A DNA stretch of 42,432 bases from positions 1 to 42,432 of the forward strand of contig NZ_JAHDIG010000040.1 of the NCBI RefSeq assembly GCF_020630935.1, in the 5' to 3' direction. A program made the translations under genes and the position numbers. The notes below the pieces were generated by a model that did no database searches, was not told where the DNA came from, and saw only the letters and a program-made list of their open reading frames with translations. Numbering within the stretch: position 1 is the stretch's first letter; each line of letters opens with the position of its first letter. Shown here piece after piece: positions 34,038 through 42,432 of this stretch. This stretch comes from Bernardetia sp. GTDB lineage: Bacteria; Bacteroidota; Bacteroidia; Cytophagales; Bernardetiaceae.

Positions 34038-35393
34038 ATGAAAAAAAATTTAGTTTCCCTCTTTTCTGGGTGTGGTGGAATGGATATTGGTTTTGAGGGA
34101 GGTTTTAAGGTTCTCAAAGAAATCATAAACACGAAAATAAATAAAGATTGGATTGAGAAAGAAGATGACTTATATTATCACCTTAAAGAAACCATTTTTG
34201 AAACAAAACTTGCAAATGACATTAATGAGTATGCAAAAAAGACTTGGAATGATTATTTTTTAGCGAAAAAAGAAATTCAAAAAGATAAGGAAAATGAAAT
34301 TTTTAAAGTGGGTAGTATTGTCGATATTGTAAAGGAGTTTGAAAATGGAAATACAGCACTTTTTCCTCAAAATGCAGAAATTGTTACAGGTGGTTTTCCG
34401 TGTCAAGATTTTAGTGTTTCTGGAAAAAGAAAAGGATTCAATTCGCACAAAGACCATAATGGAAAATTGATCGAAAATAATTCAGATGATGATAATATAG
34501 AAAATACGATTCCTTCTGAAGAAACACGAGGTAAATTGTATATTTGGATGAAAAAAGTCATAGAAATTACAAAACCTAAAATTTTTATTGCTGAAAATGT
34601 CAAAGGACTTACTAATCTAGGAGAAGTAGAAAAGATAATTCAAAGTGATTTTGCAGACATTGATTCAAATGATGGAAAAAAAGATGGATATTTAGTACTT
34701 ACAAAAGTTCTTCACTCGGGGATGTATGGCGTTCCACAGTCAAGAGAGCGTATATTTTTTATTGGGTTCAAAAAATCAGCTTTGACAAAAGAAGCCTTAG
34801 AAGAATTAAGTAAAACTACGATTTCAGAAAGATACACACCTTACCCAATTCCTACGCATCGTTTAAATGGCGAAATTCATAATTCTTCTTTACAAGATTT
34901 GATGATAAATTTCACTAAAAGCAAAGTTGTTTTGAAGGATTTGGAAGAACCTGAAAATAGTACAGATATATCCCAAAAATATTATTCAAAAGCTAAATTT
35001 ATGGGTGTACACTGCCAAGGTCAGAAAGAAGTAGATTTAGAAAAACTTGCTCCTACTATTCGTGCAGAACATCACGGAAATATAGAGTACAGAAGGTTGA
35101 GTAAAGAAAATGGAGGAAAAATTAATGAAGAACTAGAAAAAGGTTACAAAGAGCGACGTTTGACACTTAGAGAATGTGCTAGAATTCAGACTTTTCCAGA
35201 TGATTATAATTTTGTTATTCCAAAAAAAGGAATGAAAAATAGATTTGAAGTAAGTGCTTCGGTAGGCTATAAATTAGTAGGAAATGCTGTTCCTCCCCTT
35301 TTAGCCTATCATTTGGCTAAGAAAATTGAAAGTAATTGGGAGTTGTATTTTGGAAAAGAAAAAGTTAAAAGCGAACTCAAAGAAATATTTTAA
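34038..35393 (+). CDS. DNA (cytosine-5) methyltransferase, type II
   Basis: A 451-residue 5-methylcytosine methyltransferase. Motif I is LFSGCGGMDIGFEGG, and motif IV is GGFPCQDFSVSG with catalytic Cys 122 in the PCQ triplet. Motif VI is IFIAENVKGL and motif VIII SRERIFFIGF. A variable target-recognition region (about 270-370) precedes motif IX (RRLTLRECARIQTFPDDY) and X (YKLVGNAVPPLLAYHLAKKI). An extra ~50-residue acidic stretch (about 140-165) with many Asp and Asn follows motif IV. The recognition site cannot be read from the sequence. It is paired with the adjacent PD-(D/E)XK gene 9 bp downstream. Confidence 0.95.
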   Translation: MKKNLVSLFSGCGGMDIGFEGGFKVLKEIINTKINKDWIEKEDDLYYHLKETIFETKLANDINEYAKKTWNDYFLAKKEIQKDKENEIFKVGSIVDIVKEFENGNTALFPQNAEIVTGGFPCQDFSVSGKRKGFNSHKDHNGKLIENNSDDDNIENTIPSEETRGKLYIWMKKVIEITKPKIFIAENVKGLTNLGEVEKIIQSDFADIDSNDGKKDGYLVLTKVLHSGMYGVPQSRERIFFIGFKKSALTKEALEELSKTTISERYTPYPIPTHRLNGEIHNSSLQDLMINFTKSKVVLKDLEEPENSTDISQKYYSKAKFMGVHCQGQKEVDLEKLAPTIRAEHHGNIEYRRLSKENGGKINEELEKGYKERRLTLRECARIQTFPDDYNFVIPKKGMKNRFEVSASVGYKLVGNAVPPLLAYHLAKKIESNWELYFGKEKVKSELKEIF

Positions 35394-35402
35394 TCAACTC
35401 TT

Positions 35403-36278
35403 ATGAATAAATTTAATTTACTGAACTGCTTTTTATATGTCTATTTTTATGAAATTGAACAAAAATTAAATTCTACCAAAAATGAGCTTGATTTAATAAA
35501 ATTTCAATCAGAAGAAGCAAATACAGATGAGTTTTTGAAACGTTATTTTAAAAAGTTTCTATCACTTCATAATTCGATAAGAGAAACCAAAATTGAAAAA
35601 CTTAACTTACAAGTTGATTCAGAAAAACATCAGATTGAAACAAAAGAACTTTTCAATTATCAAATAAAGAATGTTTTTCTGCCAGAAGAACTAACAAACA
35701 GCCAAAAACAAGAAATTACAAAATCTAAGAGTTCTGTCTACACTAATCTAGATTTATATTTGGAAATAAGTGATAGTAAAACTATTTTTTATGAATCTGT
35801 TGAACTGAAATCCACAAAAACAGATACAATTCCTGGTTCAAGTATTCAACAAGTTTCACTTTTTGAATGGGTAATTTTTATTAAACGAAATACTAGTTCT
35901 GTTTCGGTTGCGACAGGTTTCTATATCAACAGTATTACTGAAAAATTACCTTTTCCAGATAGAAGCCCTAGACCACAAGTAGGCTTCAAAAATTTAGTAA
36001 ATTGGAACAAAAAGTACAGAAAAACAGAAAACAATATTCTCTTAATAGAAAATAGAAGTGAAATTAATAGTGAGAAAATAAAACTATTGACTGATTGGCA
36101 AGATTATTTAGCTGCTGAGTGGCTGGAAATTATTCAATCAGATTCTTCTAAAAAGAATGAAAAATGGTTTAATAATGCACTAAGAAAATTTTCTCTTAAA
36201 TTTTTAGAGTATATAGAAAATCTAAATGAAGAAGAGAAAAATAATTTGAAAATAAAATTGAGAAATTTAATCAAATAA
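35403..36278 (+). CDS. putative type II restriction endonuclease (PD-(D/E)XK)
   Basis: A 291-residue protein, AT-rich and Lys-rich. The likely catalytic core is NLDLYLEIS followed by FYESVELKST, with Asp 117 and Glu 134-x-Lys 136 as the PD-(D/E)XK triad. The segment after it (IPGSSIQQVSLFEWVIFI) is also typical of type II enzymes. Its position 9 bp behind a 5mC methyltransferase makes it the matching endonuclease. I cannot name the subtype or the target. The N-terminal ~100 residues are helical and coiled-coil-like. Confidence 0.72.
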   Translation: MNKFNLLNCFLYVYFYEIEQKLNSTKNELDLIKFQSEEANTDEFLKRYFKKFLSLHNSIRETKIEKLNLQVDSEKHQIETKELFNYQIKNVFLPEELTNSQKQEITKSKSSVYTNLDLYLEISDSKTIFYESVELKSTKTDTIPGSSIQQVSLFEWVIFIKRNTSSVSVATGFYINSITEKLPFPDRSPRPQVGFKNLVNWNKKYRKTENNILLIENRSEINSEKIKLLTDWQDYLAAEWLEIIQSDSSKKNEKWFNNALRKFSLKFLEYIENLNEEEKNNLKIKLRNLIK

Positions 36279-36314
36279 CTTGATTAGCAGGGTAACAAAT
36301 AAAATAACCATACA

Positions 36315-37322
36315 ATGTCAAATAAAACTACTATCATTCCTATATTTTCTCTTCAAGAAGCCCAAAAAGCTCTTGAAAATCATATCAAAAATCTAAATAC
36401 AGAAGGCAAGCCTAAAGATTTGTATGCTCCGATTGAGTATATTATGTCTTTGGGAGGAAAAAGAATGCGCCCTTTGCTTGTTTTGTTAGGCTATTCTTTA
36501 TATGATTCAGAGTGGAAGAATGCAGTTGCTCCTGCTATCGTAACAGAGGTTTTTCATAATTTTACACTTCTTCACGATGATATTATGGATAATGCTCCCA
36601 TTCGTAGAGGACAACCCACAGCCCACGAAAAATGGAACGAAAATACAGCTCTTTTGTCTGGTGATTTAATGCTTATCAAGACTTACCAATGGTTTGGAGC
36701 AGCTATTCCATCAGATAAACTACCAACTATTTTAGAGCTTTTCAACAAGTGTGCTATCGGAGTCTGTGAAGGTCAACAATTTGATATGGAATTTGAAAGC
36801 CGAAATGATGTAACCATAGAAGAATATTTGGAAATGATAAAGCTCAAAACAGCTATTTTATTGGGTTTTTCATTAGAGCTAGGAGCGATTTTAGGAGGAG
36901 CAAAACCTTTTGAAGCACAACAACTTAGAGAAGTAGGGATTTTGGCAGGAATTGGTTTTCAACTTCATGATGATATTTTGGATGTTTACGCCAATCCAGA
37001 AACATTTGGCAAACGAGTAGGAGGGGATATTACAGAAAACAAAAAAACCTATTTGATGCTAACAGCTTTACAAAAAGAAAAAGAAGCAAGAAGTTCTGCC
37101 CTGCAAAAATGGATAAATAAAACTAGTTTTGATGAAGCAGAAAAAGTAGAAGCCGTTACAAAAATTTATAATGACTTAAATATTCGAACTCTGACAGAAG
37201 AAAAAATGAATGAATATTTTGAAAATGCTTATAACAAATTGGATGAGCTTTCTGTCAGACATAAAAATCAAAAACAAGTTTTGAAGCAGTTTTTGCTGAT
37301 GATACAAGAAAGACAAAAGTAA
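36315..37322 (+). CDS. polyprenyl (probably geranylgeranyl) diphosphate synthase
   Basis: A 335-residue all-alpha isoprenyl diphosphate synthase. The first Asp-rich motif is LLHDDIMD (D88, D89, D92) and the second is LHDDILD (D219, D220, D223). IMSLGGKRMRPLL binds IPP. The first motif is the short DDxxD form, not the DDxxxxD of bacterial FPPS, and Phe lies five residues before it. This suggests a C15-C20 product for carotenoid, quinone or lipid synthesis. It lies 36 bp after the endonuclease gene but looks unrelated to it; a hairpin terminator follows. Confidence 0.9.
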   Translation: MSNKTTIIPIFSLQEAQKALENHIKNLNTEGKPKDLYAPIEYIMSLGGKRMRPLLVLLGYSLYDSEWKNAVAPAIVTEVFHNFTLLHDDIMDNAPIRRGQPTAHEKWNENTALLSGDLMLIKTYQWFGAAIPSDKLPTILELFNKCAIGVCEGQQFDMEFESRNDVTIEEYLEMIKLKTAILLGFSLELGAILGGAKPFEAQQLREVGILAGIGFQLHDDILDVYANPETFGKRVGGDITENKKTYLMLTALQKEKEARSSALQKWINKTSFDEAEKVEAVTKIYNDLNIRTLTEEKMNEYFENAYNKLDELSVRHKNQKQVLKQFLLMIQERQK

Positions 37323-37347
37323 GCTAAATCAATGAGACAAAAAGTTC

Positions 37348-37379
37348 GTAATAGGACAAGGTCTCCCTTGTCCTATTAC
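37348..37379. terminator. hairpin between convergent genes
   Basis: A perfect 13-bp stem (GTAATAGGACAAG and its complement) with a 6-nt loop lies between the prenyl synthase and the minus-strand GNAT gene. There is a short T-run on the minus side (CTTTTTG), so it could terminate both. Confidence 0.7.
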
Positions 37380-37390
37380 TAAAACCTAAA

Positions 37391-37855
37391 CTACTCATTC
37401 GTGTTTTTCCATCTCATTTCTAAGTATTTATTAGTAAACCCTAGTCTTTCATAAAGCTTTTTAGCTGGGTTGTCTGGCTCTACGTGTAGTGCAACTGAGC
37501 CTTTTACACTACTCAAGGCTTCTTCCATAATTTTTTTTCCGATTCCTTTTCCACGCTGTGAACCATCCACAGCAATATAAACTAAGATATTTTCTGGAAT
37601 GTAATCTTTCATTCCAGTTTCGTTGATGACAGTTGCACCTACTATTTTATCATTACCATCTTCGTTTTCTGTAGCATAAAAAATATACCCTCCTTTTCCT
37701 TCTTCTTTTGAAAGCGAATACTCCATTGCTTTTCTGATGTCTGCTTTAGGGTCGCCATATTGTTCTAAATGCTTAAAGAGAAAATCATTGATTTCCTCTA
37801 TAAGAGAGTTTTCAAAATTAGAATTAGGAGTAAGTTTTTTTATGGAAATAGCCAT
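37391..37855 (-). CDS. GNAT-family N-acetyltransferase
   Basis: A 154-residue protein from the ATG at 37855; an upstream ATG at 37885 adds ten residues and looks less natural. The GNAT core is ILVYIAVDGSQRGKGIGKKIMEEAL (beta-4, then the acetyl-CoA loop Q/R-x-x-G-x-G/A), followed by VALHVEPDNPAKKLYERLGF, with the Tyr-containing motif of the C-terminal part. The substrate is unknown. It is convergent with the prenyl synthase. Confidence 0.85.
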   Translation of the reverse strand: MAISIKKLTPNSNFENSLIEEINDFLFKHLEQYGDPKADIRKAMEYSLSKEEGKGGYIFYATENEDGNDKIVGATVINETGMKDYIPENILVYIAVDGSQRGKGIGKKIMEEALSSVKGSVALHVEPDNPAKKLYERLGFTNKYLEMRWKNTNE

Positions 37856-38195
37856 TGAACTGTTGTTTAACTTGTAAAAAATCAAAAATTGTAAAGATAA
37901 CTAAAAAAAATCCTATTTTCAAAGAGAATGAAGCACTTATCAAAATTCAGTTTATACTTTGTTAGTAAAACCTTTAACAAGGTGTAAGCTAAAAGAAAAT
38001 ATTTGTGTTTTTTATTAGGAAAATGCAACCTAAAGCACGAACTTTGAGTACTAAATTAGTACATTAAGTTATTTTCACAACTATTTAGCTTTTTTAATCC
38101 CACAAAAAATAACAAAGCAATTCAATCAAAAAGTAATTTACTTCTTTTGATTGCTGCACTCGCATTTATTTTATTTTAATCCTACTACTTTAACC
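37856..38195. other. intergenic region upstream of the M43 protease
   Basis: No gene is seen in these 340 bases between divergent genes. It is AT-rich. TATACTTTG at about 37953-37961 is close to, but has one base too many for, the TAnnTTTG box. No clear operator or hairpin stands out. Confidence 0.4.
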
Positions 38196-41100
38196 ATGTA
38201 CAAAAACTACATAGCAGGTCTTGTCTTATCATTTCTGTTCTTGATAAGTCAGAGTGCCTATTCGCAATTTGGAGATTTTTCTCCGACTCAAAATGGCACA
38301 GAACCTTGTGCCACAGACAATATTCATCAACGCAAACTAGCTCAAGACCCCGAATATCAAACTAGATTTGATAAACTTCAAGAAGATTTGCGTAAATACA
38401 TCGCAAACAAACAAAACTCTGCTACCGAACGTACGGAAGCAACAGTATATCAGATTCCTCTAGTTGTTCATATTGTTCATACAGGAGAAGCTCAAGGAGT
38501 TGTAGTTGATGGTGCAGTATATAACCCTACTGATGCTACAATTACGAGTTTAGTAGCAGGACTAAATCAGCACTTTCGTAATCAAGCTCCTTATAATTCG
38601 GCTACTGGCGCAGATATAGAAATAGAGTTCGTATTGGCTCAAAGAGACCCTAATTGTAATTCCACAAATGGAATTGTAAGAGTAGATGGTTCTGGAGTTA
38701 CCAATTATGATGCAGATGGTATTTCTACTAACTTTGGCGTAAATCCAGGTGCTAACGAAGAAGATGTTAAAGCCTTAAGTCGTTGGTCTAATACAGATTA
38801 TTACAACATTTGGATAGTAAAAAAAATAAATGGGAATAATGGAACAAGTGGTTCTTTTACAGCAGGGTACGCCTATTTTCCAGGTGCAGGCGCAGATATA
38901 GATGGAACAGTAATGTTAGCCTCTCAATTAGACCCAGCAGATATTACTTTGGCACACGAAATAGGTCATGCTCTAAACCTTTATCATACTTTTCAAGGAA
39001 GTACAGGAAGTGGTAACTGTCCTACAAATACAGATTGTACTACAGATGGAGACCGAATTTGTGATACAGATCCTCAAGATGCCAATCACTTTCAGTGTTC
39101 TACAAATGCTTGTGGAGGAACAGATGTTTTTTTGAATTATATGTCTTACTCACAATGTCAAGAAAAGTTTACAAATGATCAAAAAACACGTATGCGTGCA
39201 GCTTTAGAGACACAAAGAGGGGGACTTATTTCTTCTTTAGGAGGCACTGCTCCTAGTGGTTCGCTACCTACAGCAGCTACTTGTACTACAACTTCTTCTA
39301 CTCCACACTCAGCCATAGGAGTAGGTAGAGTTAGGTTTAATACACTAGATGTATCCTCAGTAGGTTCAGAAAGTGAAGGTGCTTATGTAGATAGAACCTG
39401 CTCACAAAGAACAACTGTAAATGCAGGAGATACCTATACGCTTACTGTAAATGGTTTTTCTTCTAATTCTCATCGTGTAAGAGCATATATAGATTATAAT
39501 AACAATGGAGATTTTACAGATACAGGAGAAGAAGTATTAGTATCAAACTCAGGAAGTGGAGATCATACAGCTAGTGTTACAATTCCTGCAACTGCTGTAA
39601 CAGGAACACCATTACGTATGAGGATAGTGGCTGATTTTTCATCTGGAGGTGGTACAATAAGTTCTTGTTCTGCTGGGCAATATGGACAAGGAGAAGATTA
39701 TTCTGTTACAGTACAAAGTGCAGCAACGTGTTCTATTACAGCCATAAGTGCAGGAACTCAAACAGCTTGTGTTCCAGCTTCTAATACTTATACGCAAGAA
39801 ATAACAGTTACATATTCAAATGCTCCTGCAAGTGGCACATTGAATGTCAATGGACAAACATTTGCTATCACTTCTAGCCCTCAAACAGTAACTCTTACAG
39901 GACTTACAGCCGATGGAAATTCAGTAGATGTAGTAGCTGTTTTCTCTGCTGATGCAGGTTGTACATTTACAGAAACCAATGCTTTCACTGCACCTGCAAG
40001 TTGTACGCCTACTACACCAGCAACTGCACTAGATTTTGATGGTGTTAATGATTTTGTAGACATTGATACACCTTTTACAGGTTTTAGTAGTGCTATTACA
40101 GTAGAATGGTGGGTTCGACCTGTCTCTTTAGTGGTGGGGGCTTCAATTGGACAAGCATTACCAAACATTAATGATATGAATTCTAATGTTTGGTTAATGC
40201 ATAAAAACTCTGCTGCAAACGGAGGAGGAATAGGATTTTATGTCAATGATGGAGGTGTTTGGCGTATAGCATCTGCTAGTTATACTACAGGCGACTGGGT
40301 ACATTTTGCTGGAGTATCTGATGCTTCAGGTACTAAATTATATAAAAATGGAATATTAGTGGATGAAACTACAGGTATTATTAACGGAATTATAGATTCT
40401 CCTAATGCACATATTCAATTTGGAAAAGATATACGCTATATTTCTGGGAGGTTTGACCAAATGGAGATAGATGAAGTTCGTATTTGGAATATAGCTAGAA
40501 GCTGTTCAGAGATAAAAGCAAACATGAATAATGAATTGAGTGGTACAGAAACAGGTCTTGTTGCTTATTATAATTTTAATCAAGGTACTGTTGGAGGAGA
40601 TAATACAGGTGTTACAACACTAAATGATTTGACTTCTAGCAATAATGATGGTACTCTTAATAATTTTGCCCTTACAGGAACTACCTCTAATTGGATAGAT
40701 GGAACAGCAAATGGAGTTAGTGGAACTGTACCAACACCACAAGCAGAAATTAATACTCAAGGTAATAACACAGATATAGCAGATGGTGATGCTACACCAA
40801 ATACTGTAGATGATACTGACTTTGGAAGTGTAAACACAGGTTCTTCAATTACTAAAACTTATACTATCCAAAATACAGGAGGAGCAGACTTAACTGTTTC
40901 AAGTATAGTAGTTGGTGGAACAAATAACACTGAATTTGTAGTAAGTAATATTACTTTACCTAATACTGTCTCTGGAAGTGGAAATATAACCTTTGATGTA
41001 ACATTTACTCCCACAGCTACAGGAATCAGAACAGCTACTATTACTGTAAACAACGATGACTGTGATGAAGGAGTTTACGATTTTGCTGTACAAGGAAATG

Positions 41101-42432
41101 GTACAACTGCTCCAACACCTACAGGTAAGGTATTAGATTTTGATGGTTCAAATGATTATATAAATACTCCTGTAACTGCAAATCCTAATGTAGGAACAAT
41201 AGAATATTGGTTTAATACTGGAAGCGTAAATTCTGCTCAGATTCCTTTTTACTTTACCAATGGAGTTGCTGCTCATGATGGATATGGGGATTTTTCAAAC
41301 TTTTTAGAGGTAAATACGGGTATAGAAAATGGAGAAGTACGATTTTTCTATCAAAATGGGAATAATGGCTCTAGTTCTGTGTTTCTGAATTTAGTTGTTG
41401 CTCTTTGTCCTAATACGTGGTATCATTATGCTGCTACCTATGATAGAAATGGTTTTGCTAAGCTATATTTGAATGGAGCTCTAATTGCTGAAGAAGATAT
41501 GTCCTTAAAAACTTTCCAAAATCATACTCCGACTACACAGCATATTGGTAAACCAAGAGCTAATAGCCGATATGCCGATGGGTTGTTGGATGATATGCGT
41601 ATTTGGAATACAGTTCGTACTTGTGAGCAAATTCAAAGTAATATGTCTAATGAACTTGTAGGTAATGAAACAGGCTTGGTTACCTACTATAATTTTAATC
41701 AAGGAGTGGCAGGAGGAAATAATGCTACTATCACTTCCTTAGATGATGTTACAGTATCTGGTAATGATGGCACATTAAATAACTTTAATCTTAATGGTAG
41801 TGCATCCAACTGGCTTTCTACTACTAATGATATAGCTGGCACTACACCAACAACACCTACTCAAATTGATGTTCTAGGTAACTCAGTTTCTATAACAAAT
41901 GGAGATATAACACCTGATACAAGTGATGACACTGACTTTGGCACGGTTGCTACTTCAGATACTCATACTTTCACTATTCGTAATACAGGTGGTGCTAAAC
42001 TATATGTATATTCTATTGAAGTTAGTGGTGCTAATGCGAGTGATTTTGTATTAACGGGTTTTGATTGTACGAAACAAATAATAGATACAGGAAATGATGT
42101 TACTTTCAATATAGTATTTACTCCATCTGCTGTTGGAGTGCGAAATGCTACTTTAACTATACGAAATAGTGATTGTGATGCATCACCTTATACCTTTGAT
42201 TTACAGGGTAACAAGGGATCTTCTGGCGATGTTTTGATAGTGGAAACAGGGATTTTTTATCCAACTATTCAACAAGCAGTGGATGCAGCACTAGTAGGAC
42301 AAACTGTAAAGCCGACTGTAGCTAGAAACTACCCAGAAAATGTAGTTGTAGATAAAAACTTGACCTTCACATCCGACTTTACAGATTATAATAATGTAAA
42401 TATCAATCAAATTCTAGTGGAGGATGGAAATA
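38196..42432 (+). CDS. giant secreted M43 (cytophagalysin-like) metalloprotease, 3' end outside the window
   Basis: At least 1412 codons, open to the window edge with no stop. A signal peptide (1-24, ending SAYSQ) leads into a pro-region (about 25-85). The peptidase domain has HEIGHALNLYH (254-264) and Met-turn MSY (Met 316), the metzincin pattern of M43/pappalysins. A GEVED domain follows (about 414-508), then an Ig-like region. LamG 1 (about 609-845) and a choice-of-anchor-D domain (about 849-970) are followed by a second copy of both (LamG 2 about 977-1208; anchor D about 1222-1338). A beta-helix-like stretch begins at about 1345 (PTIQQAVDAALVGQT). It is probably secreted and surface-attached through type IX secretion, whose C-terminal signal would lie beyond the window. 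Confidence 0.9.
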   Translation, partial: MYKNYIAGLVLSFLFLISQSAYSQFGDFSPTQNGTEPCATDNIHQRKLAQDPEYQTRFDKLQEDLRKYIANKQNSATERTEATVYQIPLVVHIVHTGEAQGVVVDGAVYNPTDATITSLVAGLNQHFRNQAPYNSATGADIEIEFVLAQRDPNCNSTNGIVRVDGSGVTNYDADGISTNFGVNPGANEEDVKALSRWSNTDYYNIWIVKKINGNNGTSGSFTAGYAYFPGAGADIDGTVMLASQLDPADITLAHEIGHALNLYHTFQGSTGSGNCPTNTDCTTDGDRICDTDPQDANHFQCSTNACGGTDVFLNYMSYSQCQEKFTNDQKTRMRAALETQRGGLISSLGGTAPSGSLPTAATCTTTSSTPHSAIGVGRVRFNTLDVSSVGSESEGAYVDRTCSQRTTVNAGDTYTLTVNGFSSNSHRVRAYIDYNNNGDFTDTGEEVLVSNSGSGDHTASVTIPATAVTGTPLRMRIVADFSSGGGTISSCSAGQYGQGEDYSVTVQSAATCSITAISAGTQTACVPASNTYTQEITVTYSNAPASGTLNVNGQTFAITSSPQTVTLTGLTADGNSVDVVAVFSADAGCTFTETNAFTAPASCTPTTPATALDFDGVNDFVDIDTPFTGFSSAITVEWWVRPVSLVVGASIGQALPNINDMNSNVWLMHKNSAANGGGIGFYVNDGGVWRIASASYTTGDWVHFAGVSDASGTKLYKNGILVDETTGIINGIIDSPNAHIQFGKDIRYISGRFDQMEIDEVRIWNIARSCSEIKANMNNELSGTETGLVAYYNFNQGTVGGDNTGVTTLNDLTSSNNDGTLNNFALTGTTSNWIDGTANGVSGTVPTPQAEINTQGNNTDIADGDATPNTVDDTDFGSVNTGSSITKTYTIQNTGGADLTVSSIVVGGTNNTEFVVSNITLPNTVSGSGNITFDVTFTPTATGIRTATITVNNDDCDEGVYDFAVQGNGTTAPTPTGKVLDFDGSNDYINTPVTANPNVGTIEYWFNTGSVNSAQIPFYFTNGVAAHDGYGDFSNFLEVNTGIENGEVRFFYQNGNNGSSSVFLNLVVALCPNTWYHYAATYDRNGFAKLYLNGALIAEEDMSLKTFQNHTPTTQHIGKPRANSRYADGLLDDMRIWNTVRTCEQIQSNMSNELVGNETGLVTYYNFNQGVAGGNNATITSLDDVTVSGNDGTLNNFNLNGSASNWLSTTNDIAGTTPTTPTQIDVLGNSVSITNGDITPDTSDDTDFGTVATSDTHTFTIRNTGGAKLYVYSIEVSGANASDFVLTGFDCTKQIIDTGNDVTFNIVFTPSAVGVRNATLTIRNSDCDASPYTFDLQGNKGSSGDVLIVETGIFYPTIQQAVDAALVGQTVKPTVARNYPENVVVDKNLTFTSDFTDYNNVNINQILVEDGN

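Noticed and set aside
31028-36278. DISARM defence system
   Set aside because: A SNF2 helicase and a 5mC methyltransferase are present, but no DrmA, DrmB or DrmC (PLD) genes are found, and the third gene is a PD-(D/E)XK endonuclease.
1-42432. CRISPR arrays, rRNA or tRNA genes, prophage
   Set aside because: No regular repeat-spacer series, no rRNA stretch, no recognisable cloverleaf with T-loop sequence and no phage structural genes were seen by eye. A tRNA search program could still find a missed one.

Overview
The window looks like chromosomal DNA of a low-GC Bacteroidota bacterium, most likely a marine or free-living member of the Cytophagales. The signs are AT-rich codon use, few Shine-Dalgarno sites, several promoters of the Bacteroidota type (-7 box TAnnTTTG), a FecR-type anti-sigma factor, a fused isobutyryl-CoA mutase, Big2 and DM13 lipoproteins, and a giant modular cytophagalysin-type (M43) protease. 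The genus cannot be fixed from the sequence alone.

Layout. 1-941 is repeat-rich and holds no confident gene. 942-2609 (minus) is a lipoprotein toxin with a Hint pretoxin domain, followed by a putative immunity gene. 2704-6102 (minus) is icmF. 6300-8912 (plus) is a lipoprotein and aspS. 9158-11866 (minus) is an ECF sigma factor, a membrane anti-sigma factor and an outer-membrane barrel protein. 12156-16549 (minus) holds an RDD membrane protein, a ViaA-like VWA protein, a methyltransferase and a Big2-DM13 lipoprotein. 16905-19952 is uvrA.

19959 to about 23770 is the most interesting part. A tyrosine recombinase is transcribed away from a run of plus-strand genes that behave like integron cassettes. 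Cassette 1 (marR, a ygjV-like gene and a dapB-like gene) and cassette 2 (an exported SUKH-domain protein) each begin with a GTTGT-type core. Each ends, just after its last gene, with the exact reverse complement of its own beginning (10 bp and 14 bp). The two are separated by a 133-bp foldable attC-like site. The recombinase is broken by a 143-bp non-coding element with perfect 18-bp terminal inverted repeats and a 9-bp target duplication (a MITE), and by a one-base frameshift. The platform therefore seems to have been silenced in place.

23797-24623 is again repeat-rich around a DUF4180 gene. 24624-28324 holds a FecR-like protein, a Tat-exported DUF1569 protein and an M61 peptidase. 28337-30664 (minus) is a tight operon of a universal stress protein, a GNAT acetyltransferase, an Imm35-like protein and a GyrI-like protein. 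31028-36278 is a SNF2 helicase followed by a type II restriction-modification pair (5-methylcytosine methyltransferase and a PD-(D/E)XK nuclease). 36315-37855 is a prenyl diphosphate synthase and a convergent GNAT gene. From 38196 to the window end runs an unfinished secreted M43 protease with duplicated LamG plus choice-of-anchor-D modules.

Several families of small palindromes recur. In three promoters (icmF, aspS, M61 peptidase) a palindrome lies 8-9 nt after the -7 box, so the mRNA would begin with a hairpin. Two related palindromes start on the base after a stop codon. Heptad-period repeats lie next to or shortly upstream of three start codons.
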